Shown piece after piece: positions 35,639 to 43,585 of a DNA stretch of 64,000 bases; the first letter of the stretch is position 1; each line of letters opens with the position of its first letter. The stretch is from an uncultured Bacteroidaceae bacterium (GTDB lineage Bacteria; Bacteroidota; Bacteroidia; Bacteroidales; Bacteroidaceae). The notes beneath the pieces are model-generated. The model was not told the origin of the DNA, made no database searches, and saw nothing but the letters and a program-made list of their open reading frames with translations. The position numbers and the translations under genes are program-made. The stretch covers positions 1 to 64,000 of the forward strand of contig CAJONZ010000087.1 in the NCBI GenBank assembly GCA_905236065.1, written 5' to 3'.

Positions 35639-36883
35639 TTACCAATTATACACCTCATGTTCCAGGTCTTCGGCCTGTTCCCAAGGGCCGGTGGCCATCT
35701 GCACACCGTCAATCAGGAAGCCTTCCACCTCGGGCTCTGTGCCCGTTCCACCAATCCAGGCGTTGATATACAGGTGCTTGCCGTGCTGGTAACCCTGTGG
35801 GTAGTCGCTCAGTGTGAAGGTATGGGTGCGGGCGTTCGACAGCGGCTCCTCGCCGCCACTGACCGTCACTGTGAATTCTATGGAAATCTGCGCCGTCTGC
35901 AAGTGCCCGTAAAGATGTTCCGGGATGAAGAACACGCCGTGGCCGGTGTCTGTCCAAGGCTCCACCGTTTCTTGCTCGGTGGTGCGGTGGTACAGGGTGG
36001 CGGGCAGTCCTTCCGTCAGCGTGACCGACCGCACGGTGGTCGTGGTTCCGTCCTGCAATTGCCAGTTCGGGTCGTCGGTCTCATTCCAAAGCACCAGCCG
36101 TCCCCGCTCGGTCAAGGTGTAGTCAAGGCTCACCTTCGTGAGCTGAACCGTCATTTCCGTATAGCCATGAGCCGTCCATTGTTCCTGGAGCCAGGTGACA
36201 AAGTCGCCGCCACATCGCAGGGTGACACGGTCGCCGATGCATCCCAAGGCATGGTAGAAAATCATCAACAGGTGCTCGTTGACGGCCTGCTTTTTCTGGT
36301 CGAGCAACGGTCGGGCATAGAGCAAATCTACCTGGCTGTTGACATCTGGGTGCAGCCGGTATTCAAGCCAGGGGTTTCCCTTCTCTTTCTGCGTGCTGAA
36401 GCGATACAGGCACACGTCGGGCGCACTGCGGTAGGGAGCGTAGCCCATGAAACTTACGTAGTGCGGAATTTCGCCCGTGTTGATGTTCGGATTGATGTTT
36501 CCCTTTCCGTTGGGCCAGTATTTCACAGGGGAATAGACCCACGCATCCTTATCTTCGCTCCACGACACATGCTCGTTGTACATGTAATCGGGATTGACGT
36601 TGCTTTCCAGGTATCTGTACAGACCCGTGTAGCAGGCATATACGCCAAAGCCACCGGCGTCCTTGAGGGCATTAGTGCTGTTAATAGCATTAAAGGCGCG
36701 GGTGCTTCCAACGCCATCATCAGCCATGCTTGCCGTAAAAACTACGGCATCTTCGGGACTTGGTTCCAGTCCCTCGTTGTCGTTAGCACAGGCCGCAAAC
36801 AACAGGCAGGCTGCTATATATACAACACTTATTTTTAACTTGTCTTCAAACGTACACTGCATAGCATCCATTATAGCATCCAC
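35639..36883 (-). CDS. fimbrillin family (Mfa-like) lipoprotein, probable major or shaft pilin
   Basis: Up to 414 residues; the start could be 36883 or Met8 at 36862. The lipobox is AACLLFAAC. The mature N-terminus (VVFTASMADDGVGSTRAFNAI) carries the conserved STRA site typical of fimbrillins, where exposure by proteolysis allows strand exchange. Later motifs fit Mfa_like domains: GGFGVYACYTG, WVYSPVKYWPNG, YVSFMGYAPY and FYHALGCIGDRV. It is the first gene of the minus-strand operon, which continues through the second fimbrillin-like gene, the 3982-residue protein, the RAYT gene and the 4994-residue protein. It is exported as a lipoprotein and probably assembled on the outer membrane. Confidence 0.8.
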   Translation of the reverse strand: MDAIMDAMQCTFEDKLKISVVYIAACLLFAACANDNEGLEPSPEDAVVFTASMADDGVGSTRAFNAINSTNALKDAGGFGVYACYTGLYRYLESNVNPDYMYNEHVSWSEDKDAWVYSPVKYWPNGKGNINPNINTGEIPHYVSFMGYAPYRSAPDVCLYRFSTQKEKGNPWLEYRLHPDVNSQVDLLYARPLLDQKKQAVNEHLLMIFYHALGCIGDRVTLRCGGDFVTWLQEQWTAHGYTEMTVQLTKVSLDYTLTERGRLVLWNETDDPNWQLQDGTTTTVRSVTLTEGLPATLYHRTTEQETVEPWTDTGHGVFFIPEHLYGHLQTAQISIEFTVTVSGGEEPLSNARTHTFTLSDYPQGYQHGKHLYINAWIGGTGTEPEVEGFLIDGVQMATGPWEQAEDLEHEVYNW

Positions 36884-36938
36884 TGCACTTCGTGCAATCG
36901 TTGGGGGGATAACAAATTAAACATAATCAACAGAGCGG

Positions 36939-36946
36939 CAAAGTTA
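36939..36946 (-). promoter_or_regulatory. probable -7 box of the fimbrillin/giant-protein operon
   Basis: TAACTTTG on the minus strand, matching TAnnTTTG, 55 bp before the start at 36883. It is the only clear promoter upstream of the 30.7-kb gene set. The -33 site is poor. Confidence 0.5.
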
Positions 36947-36997
36947 CACATATTTAATAATATCCCCATAATTTTTTAAGCTTTTTTTACAAAAAGC

Positions 36998-37047
36998 GGA
37001 TTAAAAAGCACAAAACCGCCGGGGCATCGCTATGGATGTCCCGGCGG
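36998..37047 (-). terminator. intrinsic terminator of the AAA-ATPase gene
   Basis: A 13-bp GC-rich stem (arms 37016-37028 and 37035-37047, one G-T pair, loop GCTATG). On the minus strand it is followed by TTTTGTGCTTTTT. It begins about 24 bp past the stop of the gene at 37071. Confidence 0.85.
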
Positions 37048-37070
37048 ATATTCATGTCTTCGGGGAGATT

Positions 37071-38681
37071 TTACCCCTGTTTTACGGCCTTCCAGTCGGT
37101 GATGTTGCGCTCCTCGCTGGAGAAACTGATGCCGACTTTGATGATGGGGCGACCGTCCAGCGCGTACTTGTCGGCATAGCCCTTGCGGTCAATCTGGTCG
37201 AGGGCGGCATCCACCGTGTCGTTATACTTGATTTCCATCACGTAGATACCCTTCGGCATGAACATCGTAAGGTCGCTGCAACCCTTGGCTGTCGGCTCCT
37301 TGGCGCGGATGTTGGCACCGAAGGCCGTGAGCAAGGTGTAGAGCAGTGCGTGGTAGTAGTGCTCGTTTTTATTATCCTTCTCCCACTGGTAAGGCACACC
37401 GGCATAGAATGTCTTGATGGCGGCGATGAACGGCACGAGGTCGTCGTCGCGGCGGAACACCTTGAAGGCCCTGACCAGGCTTGTCTCTGTGGGACGGCTG
37501 CCCCATGAGGCGGTGACGTGTTTGTAGAGGCACTGCGCAAAGCCTTGGCGCACCTCTTGATTGGGGAAGCCTAGACGGAACTCTTTGAATTCGCGGTCGT
37601 AGTCCTTGATGGTCAGGTAGCCACTCTGGTAGAGGATGGGCAGTGGATCGTCGAAGGTCTGGAACGGCTGGTCGAACATGGTGCTGTCGTAGGTCTCGTC
37701 CTCGATGGCGGTGGTATCTACGGGCGGCATCTGTGCCAGCAGGTTGAGCAGGGCGCCGCTGGTGCCGCGGTCGAACCAGTAGTCTGTGACGTCACCGGAA
37801 AAGAAAGCGTTGACCAGACTGAAAGGGTTGTACATGTCTTGCATCGCATGGCTGAAATGGTAGCCGTCGTAGTGGGCTTTCATCTGCGCGAACATGTCCT
37901 CGAAAGTGGTATGGTTGCGCTCGGCCATCAGTTCGATGTCGGGACGCATCTGCGTGAGTAACTCCTCCTCGCTGATGCCACAGAGGCTCTCATAAGCAGG
38001 ATTCATCGAGATGTTGTTCAGGTTGTTAAGCTTCGAGAAGATGCCCATCTGCGAAAACTTCGAGATGCCGGTGATGAAGGCGAATTGCAGGTGATCGTCC
38101 TCGGCCTTCAGCGGGCCGAACACGTTCTGAAACCGTTGGCGGGCCTGCGCCACCTTTTCGTCGTCGCCTAAAGCATGGAGGATGAAATTGTCGTATTCAT
38201 CGACGAGCACCACCAAGCGTTTGCCAGTTTCCTTGTGCAGGGTGCGCATCAGGTTCACCATGCGGACGTTGGCGTCTTCTGATGGTGGTGTGATGTTGTA
38301 CTCTTGTTCGTAGCTTCTCAGCGTGAAATCAATCAGCGTGTCAAGTTGCTCGATGGTCGTGAGGTCGCCCGCACTGAAGTCGAACTTTATCACAGGGTAT
38401 TTCTCCCATTTCCAGTCCGTTGTGGCGATGAACAGCTGCGGCTGCTCAATGCCGTAGTCCGTGGTGAACGCCTCGAACAACTCGCGGCGGCCTTCGAACA
38501 CGGCTGCCAATGTCGAGACGAGCAGTGACTTGCCGAAGCGACGGGGACGACTCAAGAAGTAGGGCTTGCCCTCGGTAATCATCTTGTAGATGAGTGGGGT
38601 CTTGTCGATATAGAGGTATCCGTCCTGACGAATGCTCTCGAAGCTCTGGATGCCTACGGGGTACTTTCTTTTCATTGCCAT
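37071..38681 (-). CDS. AAA-ATPase-like / PD-(D/E)XK nuclease-like protein (DUF1703 type)
   Basis: 536 residues. The N-terminus (YPVGIQSFESIRQDGYLYIDKT) and the P-loop SRPRRFGKSLLVS (about residues 44-56) are diagnostic of the AAA-ATPase_like family (PF09820). LVVLVDEYDNFI is the Walker B strand. The C-terminal part contains KGCSDLTMFMPKGIYVMEIKYN, the D...ExK pattern of the PDDEXK_9 domain that accompanies this ATPase. These proteins are abundant and often multicopy in gut Bacteroidales; their role is unknown and defence or mobile-element functions are only suggestions. It is a single gene with its own promoter-like box and a strong terminator. Start 38681 or 38675 (MAM). Confidence 0.88.
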   Translation of the reverse strand: MAMKRKYPVGIQSFESIRQDGYLYIDKTPLIYKMITEGKPYFLSRPRRFGKSLLVSTLAAVFEGRRELFEAFTTDYGIEQPQLFIATTDWKWEKYPVIKFDFSAGDLTTIEQLDTLIDFTLRSYEQEYNITPPSEDANVRMVNLMRTLHKETGKRLVVLVDEYDNFILHALGDDEKVAQARQRFQNVFGPLKAEDDHLQFAFITGISKFSQMGIFSKLNNLNNISMNPAYESLCGISEEELLTQMRPDIELMAERNHTTFEDMFAQMKAHYDGYHFSHAMQDMYNPFSLVNAFFSGDVTDYWFDRGTSGALLNLLAQMPPVDTTAIEDETYDSTMFDQPFQTFDDPLPILYQSGYLTIKDYDREFKEFRLGFPNQEVRQGFAQCLYKHVTASWGSRPTETSLVRAFKVFRRDDDLVPFIAAIKTFYAGVPYQWEKDNKNEHYYHALLYTLLTAFGANIRAKEPTAKGCSDLTMFMPKGIYVMEIKYNDTVDAALDQIDRKGYADKYALDGRPIIKVGISFSSEERNITDWKAVKQG

Positions 38682-38706
38682 ACGCCTTTATGAACTTTTT
38701 GGTGCG

Positions 38707-38738
38707 CAAAGATAGTCAATTTAAATGATTATCCACAA
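38707..38738 (-). promoter_or_regulatory. promoter of the AAA-ATPase gene
   Basis: TATCTTTG at 38714-38707 (TAnnTTTG type), with a TTG 21 bp upstream at 38738-38736 on the minus strand. The box ends 25 bp before the ATG. Confidence 0.55.
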
Positions 38739-38842
38739 GAATACCACCAATTTTTAAAGTTCCGCTGAGCTCTTAGGTTCTGTGTAACCGAAAAAAAAGT
38801 CTCACTTTCTGTGCATAGATAGAAAAGGAAAACAGCACTGAA

Positions 38843-38985
38843 TTTTTCTTCACGCTTCGGTGAAAAAGATTATTCTCGTCGCCATATTTTTTATTCTCGC
38901 CGAGAATATTAAATATATCGTCGTCATATTTTTTATTCTCGTCGAGAATATTTATTTGTAGTTTGGCGTGGAAAAAGTTTTATCC
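38843..38985. repeat. dispersed ~140-bp inverted-repeat element, copy B
   Basis: Starts TTTTTCTTCACGCTTCGGTG and ends TTTGGCGTGGAAAAAGTTTTA. It aligns end to end with 4688-4830 at about 80% by eye. The ATTCTCGTCG and CGAGAATATT blocks recur inside, but the pairing is less perfect than in copy A. Like copy A, it sits between divergent genes and upstream of a plus-strand promoter. Confidence 0.85.
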
Positions 38986-39030
38986 CTTCGTGAGAAAATT
39001 TATACGATTCGTAAAGAAATCGGTCGTATC

Positions 39031-39061
39031 TTTGCGGATAATCAGATTTTTTATACCTTTG
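39031..39061 (+). promoter_or_regulatory. promoter of the corrin-ring operon (cbiHC onward)
   Basis: TTTG (39031-39034), 19 bp, TACCTTTG (39054-39061): a full Bacteroidetes -33/-7 pair. It lies only 8 bp before the ATG at 39070, so the transcript would be almost leaderless. Confidence 0.75.
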
Positions 39062-39069
39062 CAACCAAT

Positions 39070-40509
39070 ATGGGAAAGATTATCGTAGCGGGCATTGGAC
39101 CCGGCAGTAAAGAAGACATCACTCCTGCCGTGCTGGAAGCAGTGCGGGAGGCAGATGCCGTTGTGGGATATAAGTATTATTTCCAGTTTGTTGAGGCGTA
39201 TGTGAAGCCGGGATGCGTGTGCATCGACACGGGCATGAAGAAGGAGCGCGAACGGGCCGAGCAGGCTTTCCTGCTGGCCGAGGAAGGAAAGACTGTCGTG
39301 GTGATTTCCTCGGGCGATGCGGGTTTGTATGGCATGGCCCCGCTGGTCTGGGAGATGGCTCAAAAACGAGCCTCTGGCATTGAGGTCGTGACCTTGCCCG
39401 GTATTTCGGCGTTCCAGAAGGCGGCCTCGTTGTTGGGGGCACCCATCGGCCATGATTTGTGCATCCTTTCGCTGTCAGACCTGATGACGCCCTGGGAAGT
39501 GATAGAACGGCGTATCAAGGCGGCGGCGACGGGCGATTTCGTGACGGCTGTCTATAATCCCAAGTCGCATGGGCGGTACTGGCAACTGTATCGGTTGCAG
39601 GAGCTGTTTCTCATGGAGCGTTCACCCGAAACGCCCGTGGGGTATGTCCGTCAGGCCGGACGGGACGACGAGCAGGTGACGGTCACGACGTTAGGTGCGT
39701 TCGACCCGGAGGAGGTGGATATGTTTACGGTCGTTCTCATCGGTAATTCGCAGTCGTATGTCGCTGCAGGCAAGATGATTACGCCGAGAGGGTATTATGG
39801 AGGGGAAAAGTTAGAGGTGAGAGGTGAGGGGTTAGAGGTGAGAGGTGAGAGGATGGAAATCAAGGCGGGACAGCAGATTATGATGGAGTCGTTCCGCACG
39901 ATTGCCGGTGAGCTGAAGCGGAAGGACTATCCTTTAGACCACAAATGGGCGTTGTTACATGCCATCCATACCACGGCAGATTTTGACATGGAGGAACTTC
40001 TCTACACGGACAAGGGAGCCGTGGAGACATTATATAATAAGGTGGCGACAGGTGAGCTGAAAACCATCGTGACGGACGTGACGATGGTGATGAGTGGCAT
40101 CCGAAAAGGTGCCTTGCAACGGTTGGGCATGGAGGCGAAGTGCTATCTGTCCGACCCGCGTGTGGCGGAGATGGCCCGTGCGGAGGATATCACGCGCACC
40201 CAGGCTGGCATCCGGCTGGCGGTGGAGGAGCATCCCGATGCGCTGTTTGCCTTTGGCAATGCCCCTACGGCGTTGATGGAGTTGTGTGGGTTGGTTCGAC
40301 GGGGCAAGGCCCGTCCTGCCGGCATCATTGTCGCCCCGGTGGGCTTTGTGCATGTGCGGGAGTCGAAGCACATGGTGAAGCCTTTCAAGGACATCCCCAA
40401 GGTGATTGTGGAGGGACGGAAGGGTGGTTCGAACCTTGCGGCCACGCTGTGCAACGCCATCCTGACGTTTGATGATGCGGAACAATTGAAACCAGGAAGG
40501 GATTTGTGA
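39070..40509 (+). CDS. cbiHC: bifunctional precorrin-3B C17-methyltransferase / precorrin-8X methylmutase (CbiH-CbiC)
   Basis: 479 residues from ATG 39070 (MGKIIVAGIGPGSKED, the usual CbiH start). A start at 38968 is possible but would read through the promoter. Residues 1-245 are a SAM-dependent tetrapyrrole methylase, with GDAGLYGMAPLVWEM, LPGISAFQKAAS and the terminal GNSQSYVAAGKMITPRGYY. Residues 270-479 are CbiC/CobH, with LLHAIHTTADFDMEEL (catalytic His), VTDVTMVMSGI and GNAPTALMELC. Between them GEKLEVRGEGLEVRGERMEIK is encoded by a short repeat found elsewhere in the window. CbiH does ring contraction and C17 methylation; CbiC moves the C11 methyl to C12. First gene of the plus-strand ring-synthesis block. 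Confidence 0.93.
   Translation: MGKIIVAGIGPGSKEDITPAVLEAVREADAVVGYKYYFQFVEAYVKPGCVCIDTGMKKERERAEQAFLLAEEGKTVVVISSGDAGLYGMAPLVWEMAQKRASGIEVVTLPGISAFQKAASLLGAPIGHDLCILSLSDLMTPWEVIERRIKAAATGDFVTAVYNPKSHGRYWQLYRLQELFLMERSPETPVGYVRQAGRDDEQVTVTTLGAFDPEEVDMFTVVLIGNSQSYVAAGKMITPRGYYGGEKLEVRGEGLEVRGERMEIKAGQQIMMESFRTIAGELKRKDYPLDHKWALLHAIHTTADFDMEELLYTDKGAVETLYNKVATGELKTIVTDVTMVMSGIRKGALQRLGMEAKCYLSDPRVAEMARAEDITRTQAGIRLAVEEHPDALFAFGNAPTALMELCGLVRRGKARPAGIIVAPVGFVHVRESKHMVKPFKDIPKVIVEGRKGGSNLAATLCNAILTFDDAEQLKPGRDL
39808..39855. repeat. GAGGTGAGGGG-type microrepeat inside cbiHC
   Basis: TTAGAGGTGAGAGGTGAGGGG is given in two tandem forms here. It falls exactly between the CbiH and CbiC domains and is translated as LEVRGEGLEVRGER. 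Related copies: 34554-34591, 46826-46875, 51008-51037 and 59006-59038. Confidence 0.75.
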
Positions 40510-40601
40510 ATGAAGAATGAAAAATGAAGAATGAAGAATTTGCTGCCGCCATCCCATTTCCTCCCCTATAGGGGGGAGGTTAGGAGGGGGCTGAATTAAG
40601 A
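40506..40601. repeat. composite junction repeat between cbiHC and cbiET
   Basis: A run of GAATGAAGAATGAAAAATG units (40506-40540), a palindromic G/C block at 40559-40593 (CTCCCCTATAGGGGGGAG, then GTTAGGAGGGGGCTG), and another AAGAATGAAG that supplies the cbiET start. The G/C block matches the reverse complement of 48945-48978. This fills the whole gap; no other signal is seen. Confidence 0.8.
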
Positions 40602-41828
40602 ATGAAGAAACGGTTTATTGTTATTGGTATAAGTGACCATCCGCAGCCGTTCTTTCCGCCGGAGGTGCTGGAGATAATCGGAAAGGGGAGGGTCTTCTCA
40701 GGTGGCAAGCGTCACCATGAGATTGTTGCGCCGTTGTTGCCCGACGAGGCCCTGTGGATTGATATCACGGTGCCGCTGGAGAAGGTCTTTGAACAGTATG
40801 ACCATCAATTTTCTGTCTCTCCTCTTCAAACCATCATTGTCTTTGCCAGTGGTGACCCGCTGTTCTTTGGTTTTGCCAATACCATCAGGCGGCTGCTGCC
40901 CGAGGCGGAGGTCGTGGTCTATCCCTCGTTCAATTCCTTGCAGCTGTTGGCGCACCGCTTGGTGATGCCTTACCACGATATGCGGATTGTCTCGTTGACA
41001 GGCCGTCCGTGGCATGAGTTTGACAGGGCAATGATAGAACGGGCCAGGAAGGTCGGTGTGCTGACCGACCGTGAACATACGCCTGCTGCGATTGCGGAGA
41101 GAATGCTGGAATATGGATATGCTGGTTACAGCATGTACGTGGGTGAGCACTTAGGGAATCCTGCGCAAGAGCGGGTGACATCGCTCCCGCTGGAAGAAGC
41201 GGCACGACGTGACTTTACCCAGCCGAACTGCGTGATACTCACGGAGAAGGAACCGTTGCCAGCCACACCCTTCGGCATTCCCGACGGGGACTTTGCCTTG
41301 CTCGACGGGCGGGAGAAGATGATTACGAAGATGCCCATCCGCCTGCTGACCCTTCAAGCCCTCGACCTGAGGGGACGGCATGTGCTGTGGGACATCGGTT
41401 TCTGTACGGGCAGCGTCTCGATCGAGGCACGTTTGCAGTTCCCCCATTTGCACGTCTGCGCCTTTGAGGTGCGTCCGGCGTGTGAGGCGATTATCAGAGA
41501 GAATGCCCGCCGTTTCGGTACACCGGGCATCGAGGTGCATATCGGTGACTTCCTCGATACGGACGTCAGCGGGCTTCCCCGTCCCGATGCCGTGTTCATC
41601 GGCGGTCATGGCGGGCGGTTGAAGGACATCATGGCCAAGGTGTTGACGGTACTCAATCCTGACGGGCTCATGGTGTTCAACAGCGTCACCAGCCCAAAAG
41701 TTCCTGTCAACAGTCGGCAACTGTGGGACGAAGCCTGCATGGCCTTGGGACTGAAGCAGGACCGTCCCCTGAGCATACAATTAAACGATTATAACCCCAT
41801 AGAGATATTACGATGCAGAAGAAGATAG
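40602..41828 (+). CDS. cbiET: precorrin-6Y C5,15-methyltransferase/decarboxylase, CbiE-CbiT fusion (CobL)
   Basis: 408 residues. The N-terminal half is a tetrapyrrole methylase (CbiE): MKKRFIVIGISDHPQPFFPPEVL, FASGDPLFFG, YPSFNSLQLLAHRL. The C-terminal half (from about residue 235, IRLLTLQALDLRGRHVLWDIGFCTGSVS) is a Rossmann methyltransferase of the CbiT type, with the motif GFCTGSVSIEA. The fusion methylates C5 and C15 and decarboxylates the ring C acetate. Length is typical of CobL. The stop lies 16 bp inside the next gene. The start codon comes from the repeat sequence that fills the gap upstream. Confidence 0.93.
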   Translation: MKKRFIVIGISDHPQPFFPPEVLEIIGKGRVFSGGKRHHEIVAPLLPDEALWIDITVPLEKVFEQYDHQFSVSPLQTIIVFASGDPLFFGFANTIRRLLPEAEVVVYPSFNSLQLLAHRLVMPYHDMRIVSLTGRPWHEFDRAMIERARKVGVLTDREHTPAAIAERMLEYGYAGYSMYVGEHLGNPAQERVTSLPLEEAARRDFTQPNCVILTEKEPLPATPFGIPDGDFALLDGREKMITKMPIRLLTLQALDLRGRHVLWDIGFCTGSVSIEARLQFPHLHVCAFEVRPACEAIIRENARRFGTPGIEVHIGDFLDTDVSGLPRPDAVFIGGHGGRLKDIMAKVLTVLNPDGLMVFNSVTSPKVPVNSRQLWDEACMALGLKQDRPLSIQLNDYNPIEILRCRRR

Positions 41829-43585
41829 CCATTATACAGATTAGCAAGGAAGGCGAGGCCGTGGCCCAAGTGTTGCAGCGGCAACTGGATGCGGCGGTGA
41901 TTGAACGACAGTCGGTTGGCGACCAATGGGCGCAGTTCGATGCGTTCGTCTTCATCGGTGCCTTGGGCATTTGTGTCCGAACGATAGCCCCATTCGTCGA
42001 AGACAAGCACACGGACCCTGCCGTGGTCTGCGTGGATAGCTTGGGACGCAATGCCATTGCCGTATTGAGCGGTCATGTCGGCGGTGCCAACGACCTGGCA
42101 CGACGGGTGGCCGACGTGTTGGGTGCCTCGCCCGTCATCACCACCCAAAGCGACAATGCGGGGCTTTGGCCGCTCGACACGTTAGGCAAGCGTTTCGGCT
42201 GGACGCTGAACGAGGAGCGGGGGCTGAACGGGTGTATCTTTGCGTTCGTCCACCGTCAGCCTACGGCCCTGTTGCTAAAAGCTTACGACGAGGGTACGGA
42301 CTATTTGCTGAGTACGTTGCCCAGCCATGTCACGGTGGTCAACAGCCTTGACGAGGTAGATGAAAACAAATACAAACTCCTCCTCGTCGTTTCCCCCTTC
42401 AGGGAGAATCTACCCACCGCCGTCCAGACCCTGCAATACGTCCCGGCGGTTGCCACCATCGGTTTCGGACTGGCTCATCAGGCTGCACCTGCCGAGACCA
42501 TCTATCAGGAAATCGGGCAAACCCTTCAGGCACACGGCTTCCATCCCCATGCCCGCCAGTGGTGTACCATTGACGTGAAGGCCGACGAGCCGTTTGTCCA
42601 TTTGCTGCGTCAGCGGGGCGAGACTGTCCGCTTCTTCACTGCCGAGGAATTGGCAGCGGTCGAAGTGCCCCATCCCAGCGACACGGTGGCCCGCCATGTG
42701 GGTACGCCCAGTGTTTGCGAGGCGGCAGCCATTTTGGGTTCCAATCACGGAAAGCTGCTGATGCAGAAGGAGAAAGGGCAGAATTGGACGGCGGCACTGG
42801 CCATTGCCCACGAAGCCCTACACCGTCGGCAGGGACACATCGAGATTGTCGGTGCGGGTCCCGGAGACCCCGACCTGGTGAGTGTCCGGGGACGGAAGAT
42901 GCTGGAGCGGGCAGACCTTATCTTGTATGCCGGTTCGCTGGTGCCCCGGGCCTTGACGGAATGTCACAAGCCTGGAGCCGTGGTTCGCAGCAGTGCCGAC
43001 ATGAACCTGGAAGAGCAATGCCAACTGATGAAGGAGCATTATGAGCAGGGACATTTCATCGTCCGCCTGCATACCGGCGACCCCTGCATCTTCGGTGCCA
43101 TTCAGGAGCAGATGGCCTTCTTCGACCGTGAGGGCATGTCGTACCACATCACGCCGGGCATCTCCTCCTTCCTGGCCGCCGCTGCCGAGTTGCGGAGCCA
43201 GTTTACCATCCCAGAGCGGACACAGACCATCATCCTGACCCGTGGTGAGGGACGTACCCTGATGCCGGAACGGGAACAATTGCACCTGTTGGCCAAGAGC
43301 CAGAGTACCATGTGTATCTTCCTCAGTGCCGCCATCGTGGATGACGTGCAGCAGGAATTGTTGCAGGAATACCCAGCAGACACACCCGTGGCTGCCTGCT
43401 ATCACCTGACGTGGCCCGACCAACGCATCTATCGGGGGGTGTTGAAAGACCTTGCAAAGCTCGTCCACGACAACCACCTGACGCTGACCACCATGCTCGT
43501 CGTCGGCGAAGCCATCGACAACCGGCAGGGATTGTCGGAACTCTATAATAAGAACTTCACTCACCTTTTCAGGAAAGGCCAATGA
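41813..43585 (+). CDS. cbiGF: cobalt-precorrin-5A hydrolase / precorrin-4 C11-methyltransferase fusion (CbiG-CbiF)
   Basis: 590 residues. The N-terminal ~335 are CbiG: FDAFVFIGALGICVRTIAPF, AIAVLSGHVGGANDLAR and GFGLAHQAAPAETI. The C-terminal part from about 340 (GHIEIVGAGPGDPDLVSVRG) is CbiF/CobM, with LYAGSLVPRALTECHKPGA, RLHTGDPCIFGAIQEQM and TPGISSFLAAAAEL. It methylates C11 and opens the delta-lactone, losing a C2 unit. Presence of CbiG marks the anaerobic (early cobalt) pathway. It overlaps cbiET by 16 bp and cbiJD by 4 bp (ATGA), so translation is coupled. Confidence 0.94.
   Translation: MQKKIAIIQISKEGEAVAQVLQRQLDAAVIERQSVGDQWAQFDAFVFIGALGICVRTIAPFVEDKHTDPAVVCVDSLGRNAIAVLSGHVGGANDLARRVADVLGASPVITTQSDNAGLWPLDTLGKRFGWTLNEERGLNGCIFAFVHRQPTALLLKAYDEGTDYLLSTLPSHVTVVNSLDEVDENKYKLLLVVSPFRENLPTAVQTLQYVPAVATIGFGLAHQAAPAETIYQEIGQTLQAHGFHPHARQWCTIDVKADEPFVHLLRQRGETVRFFTAEELAAVEVPHPSDTVARHVGTPSVCEAAAILGSNHGKLLMQKEKGQNWTAALAIAHEALHRRQGHIEIVGAGPGDPDLVSVRGRKMLERADLILYAGSLVPRALTECHKPGAVVRSSADMNLEEQCQLMKEHYEQGHFIVRLHTGDPCIFGAIQEQMAFFDREGMSYHITPGISSFLAAAAELRSQFTIPERTQTIILTRGEGRTLMPEREQLHLLAKSQSTMCIFLSAAIVDDVQQELLQEYPADTPVAACYHLTWPDQRIYRGVLKDLAKLVHDNHLTLTTMLVVGEAIDNRQGLSELYNKNFTHLFRKGQ

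Noticed and set aside
37071-38681. Calling the AAA-ATPase/PD-(D/E)XK gene a defence system
   Set aside because: It is a lone gene of an abundant family with no known role and no defence partners nearby.
38968-39069. Upstream start for the CbiH-CbiC gene at 38968
   Set aside because: It would place coding sequence over a complete -33/-7 promoter and add 34 residues not typical of CbiH; ATG 39070 gives the usual N-terminus.
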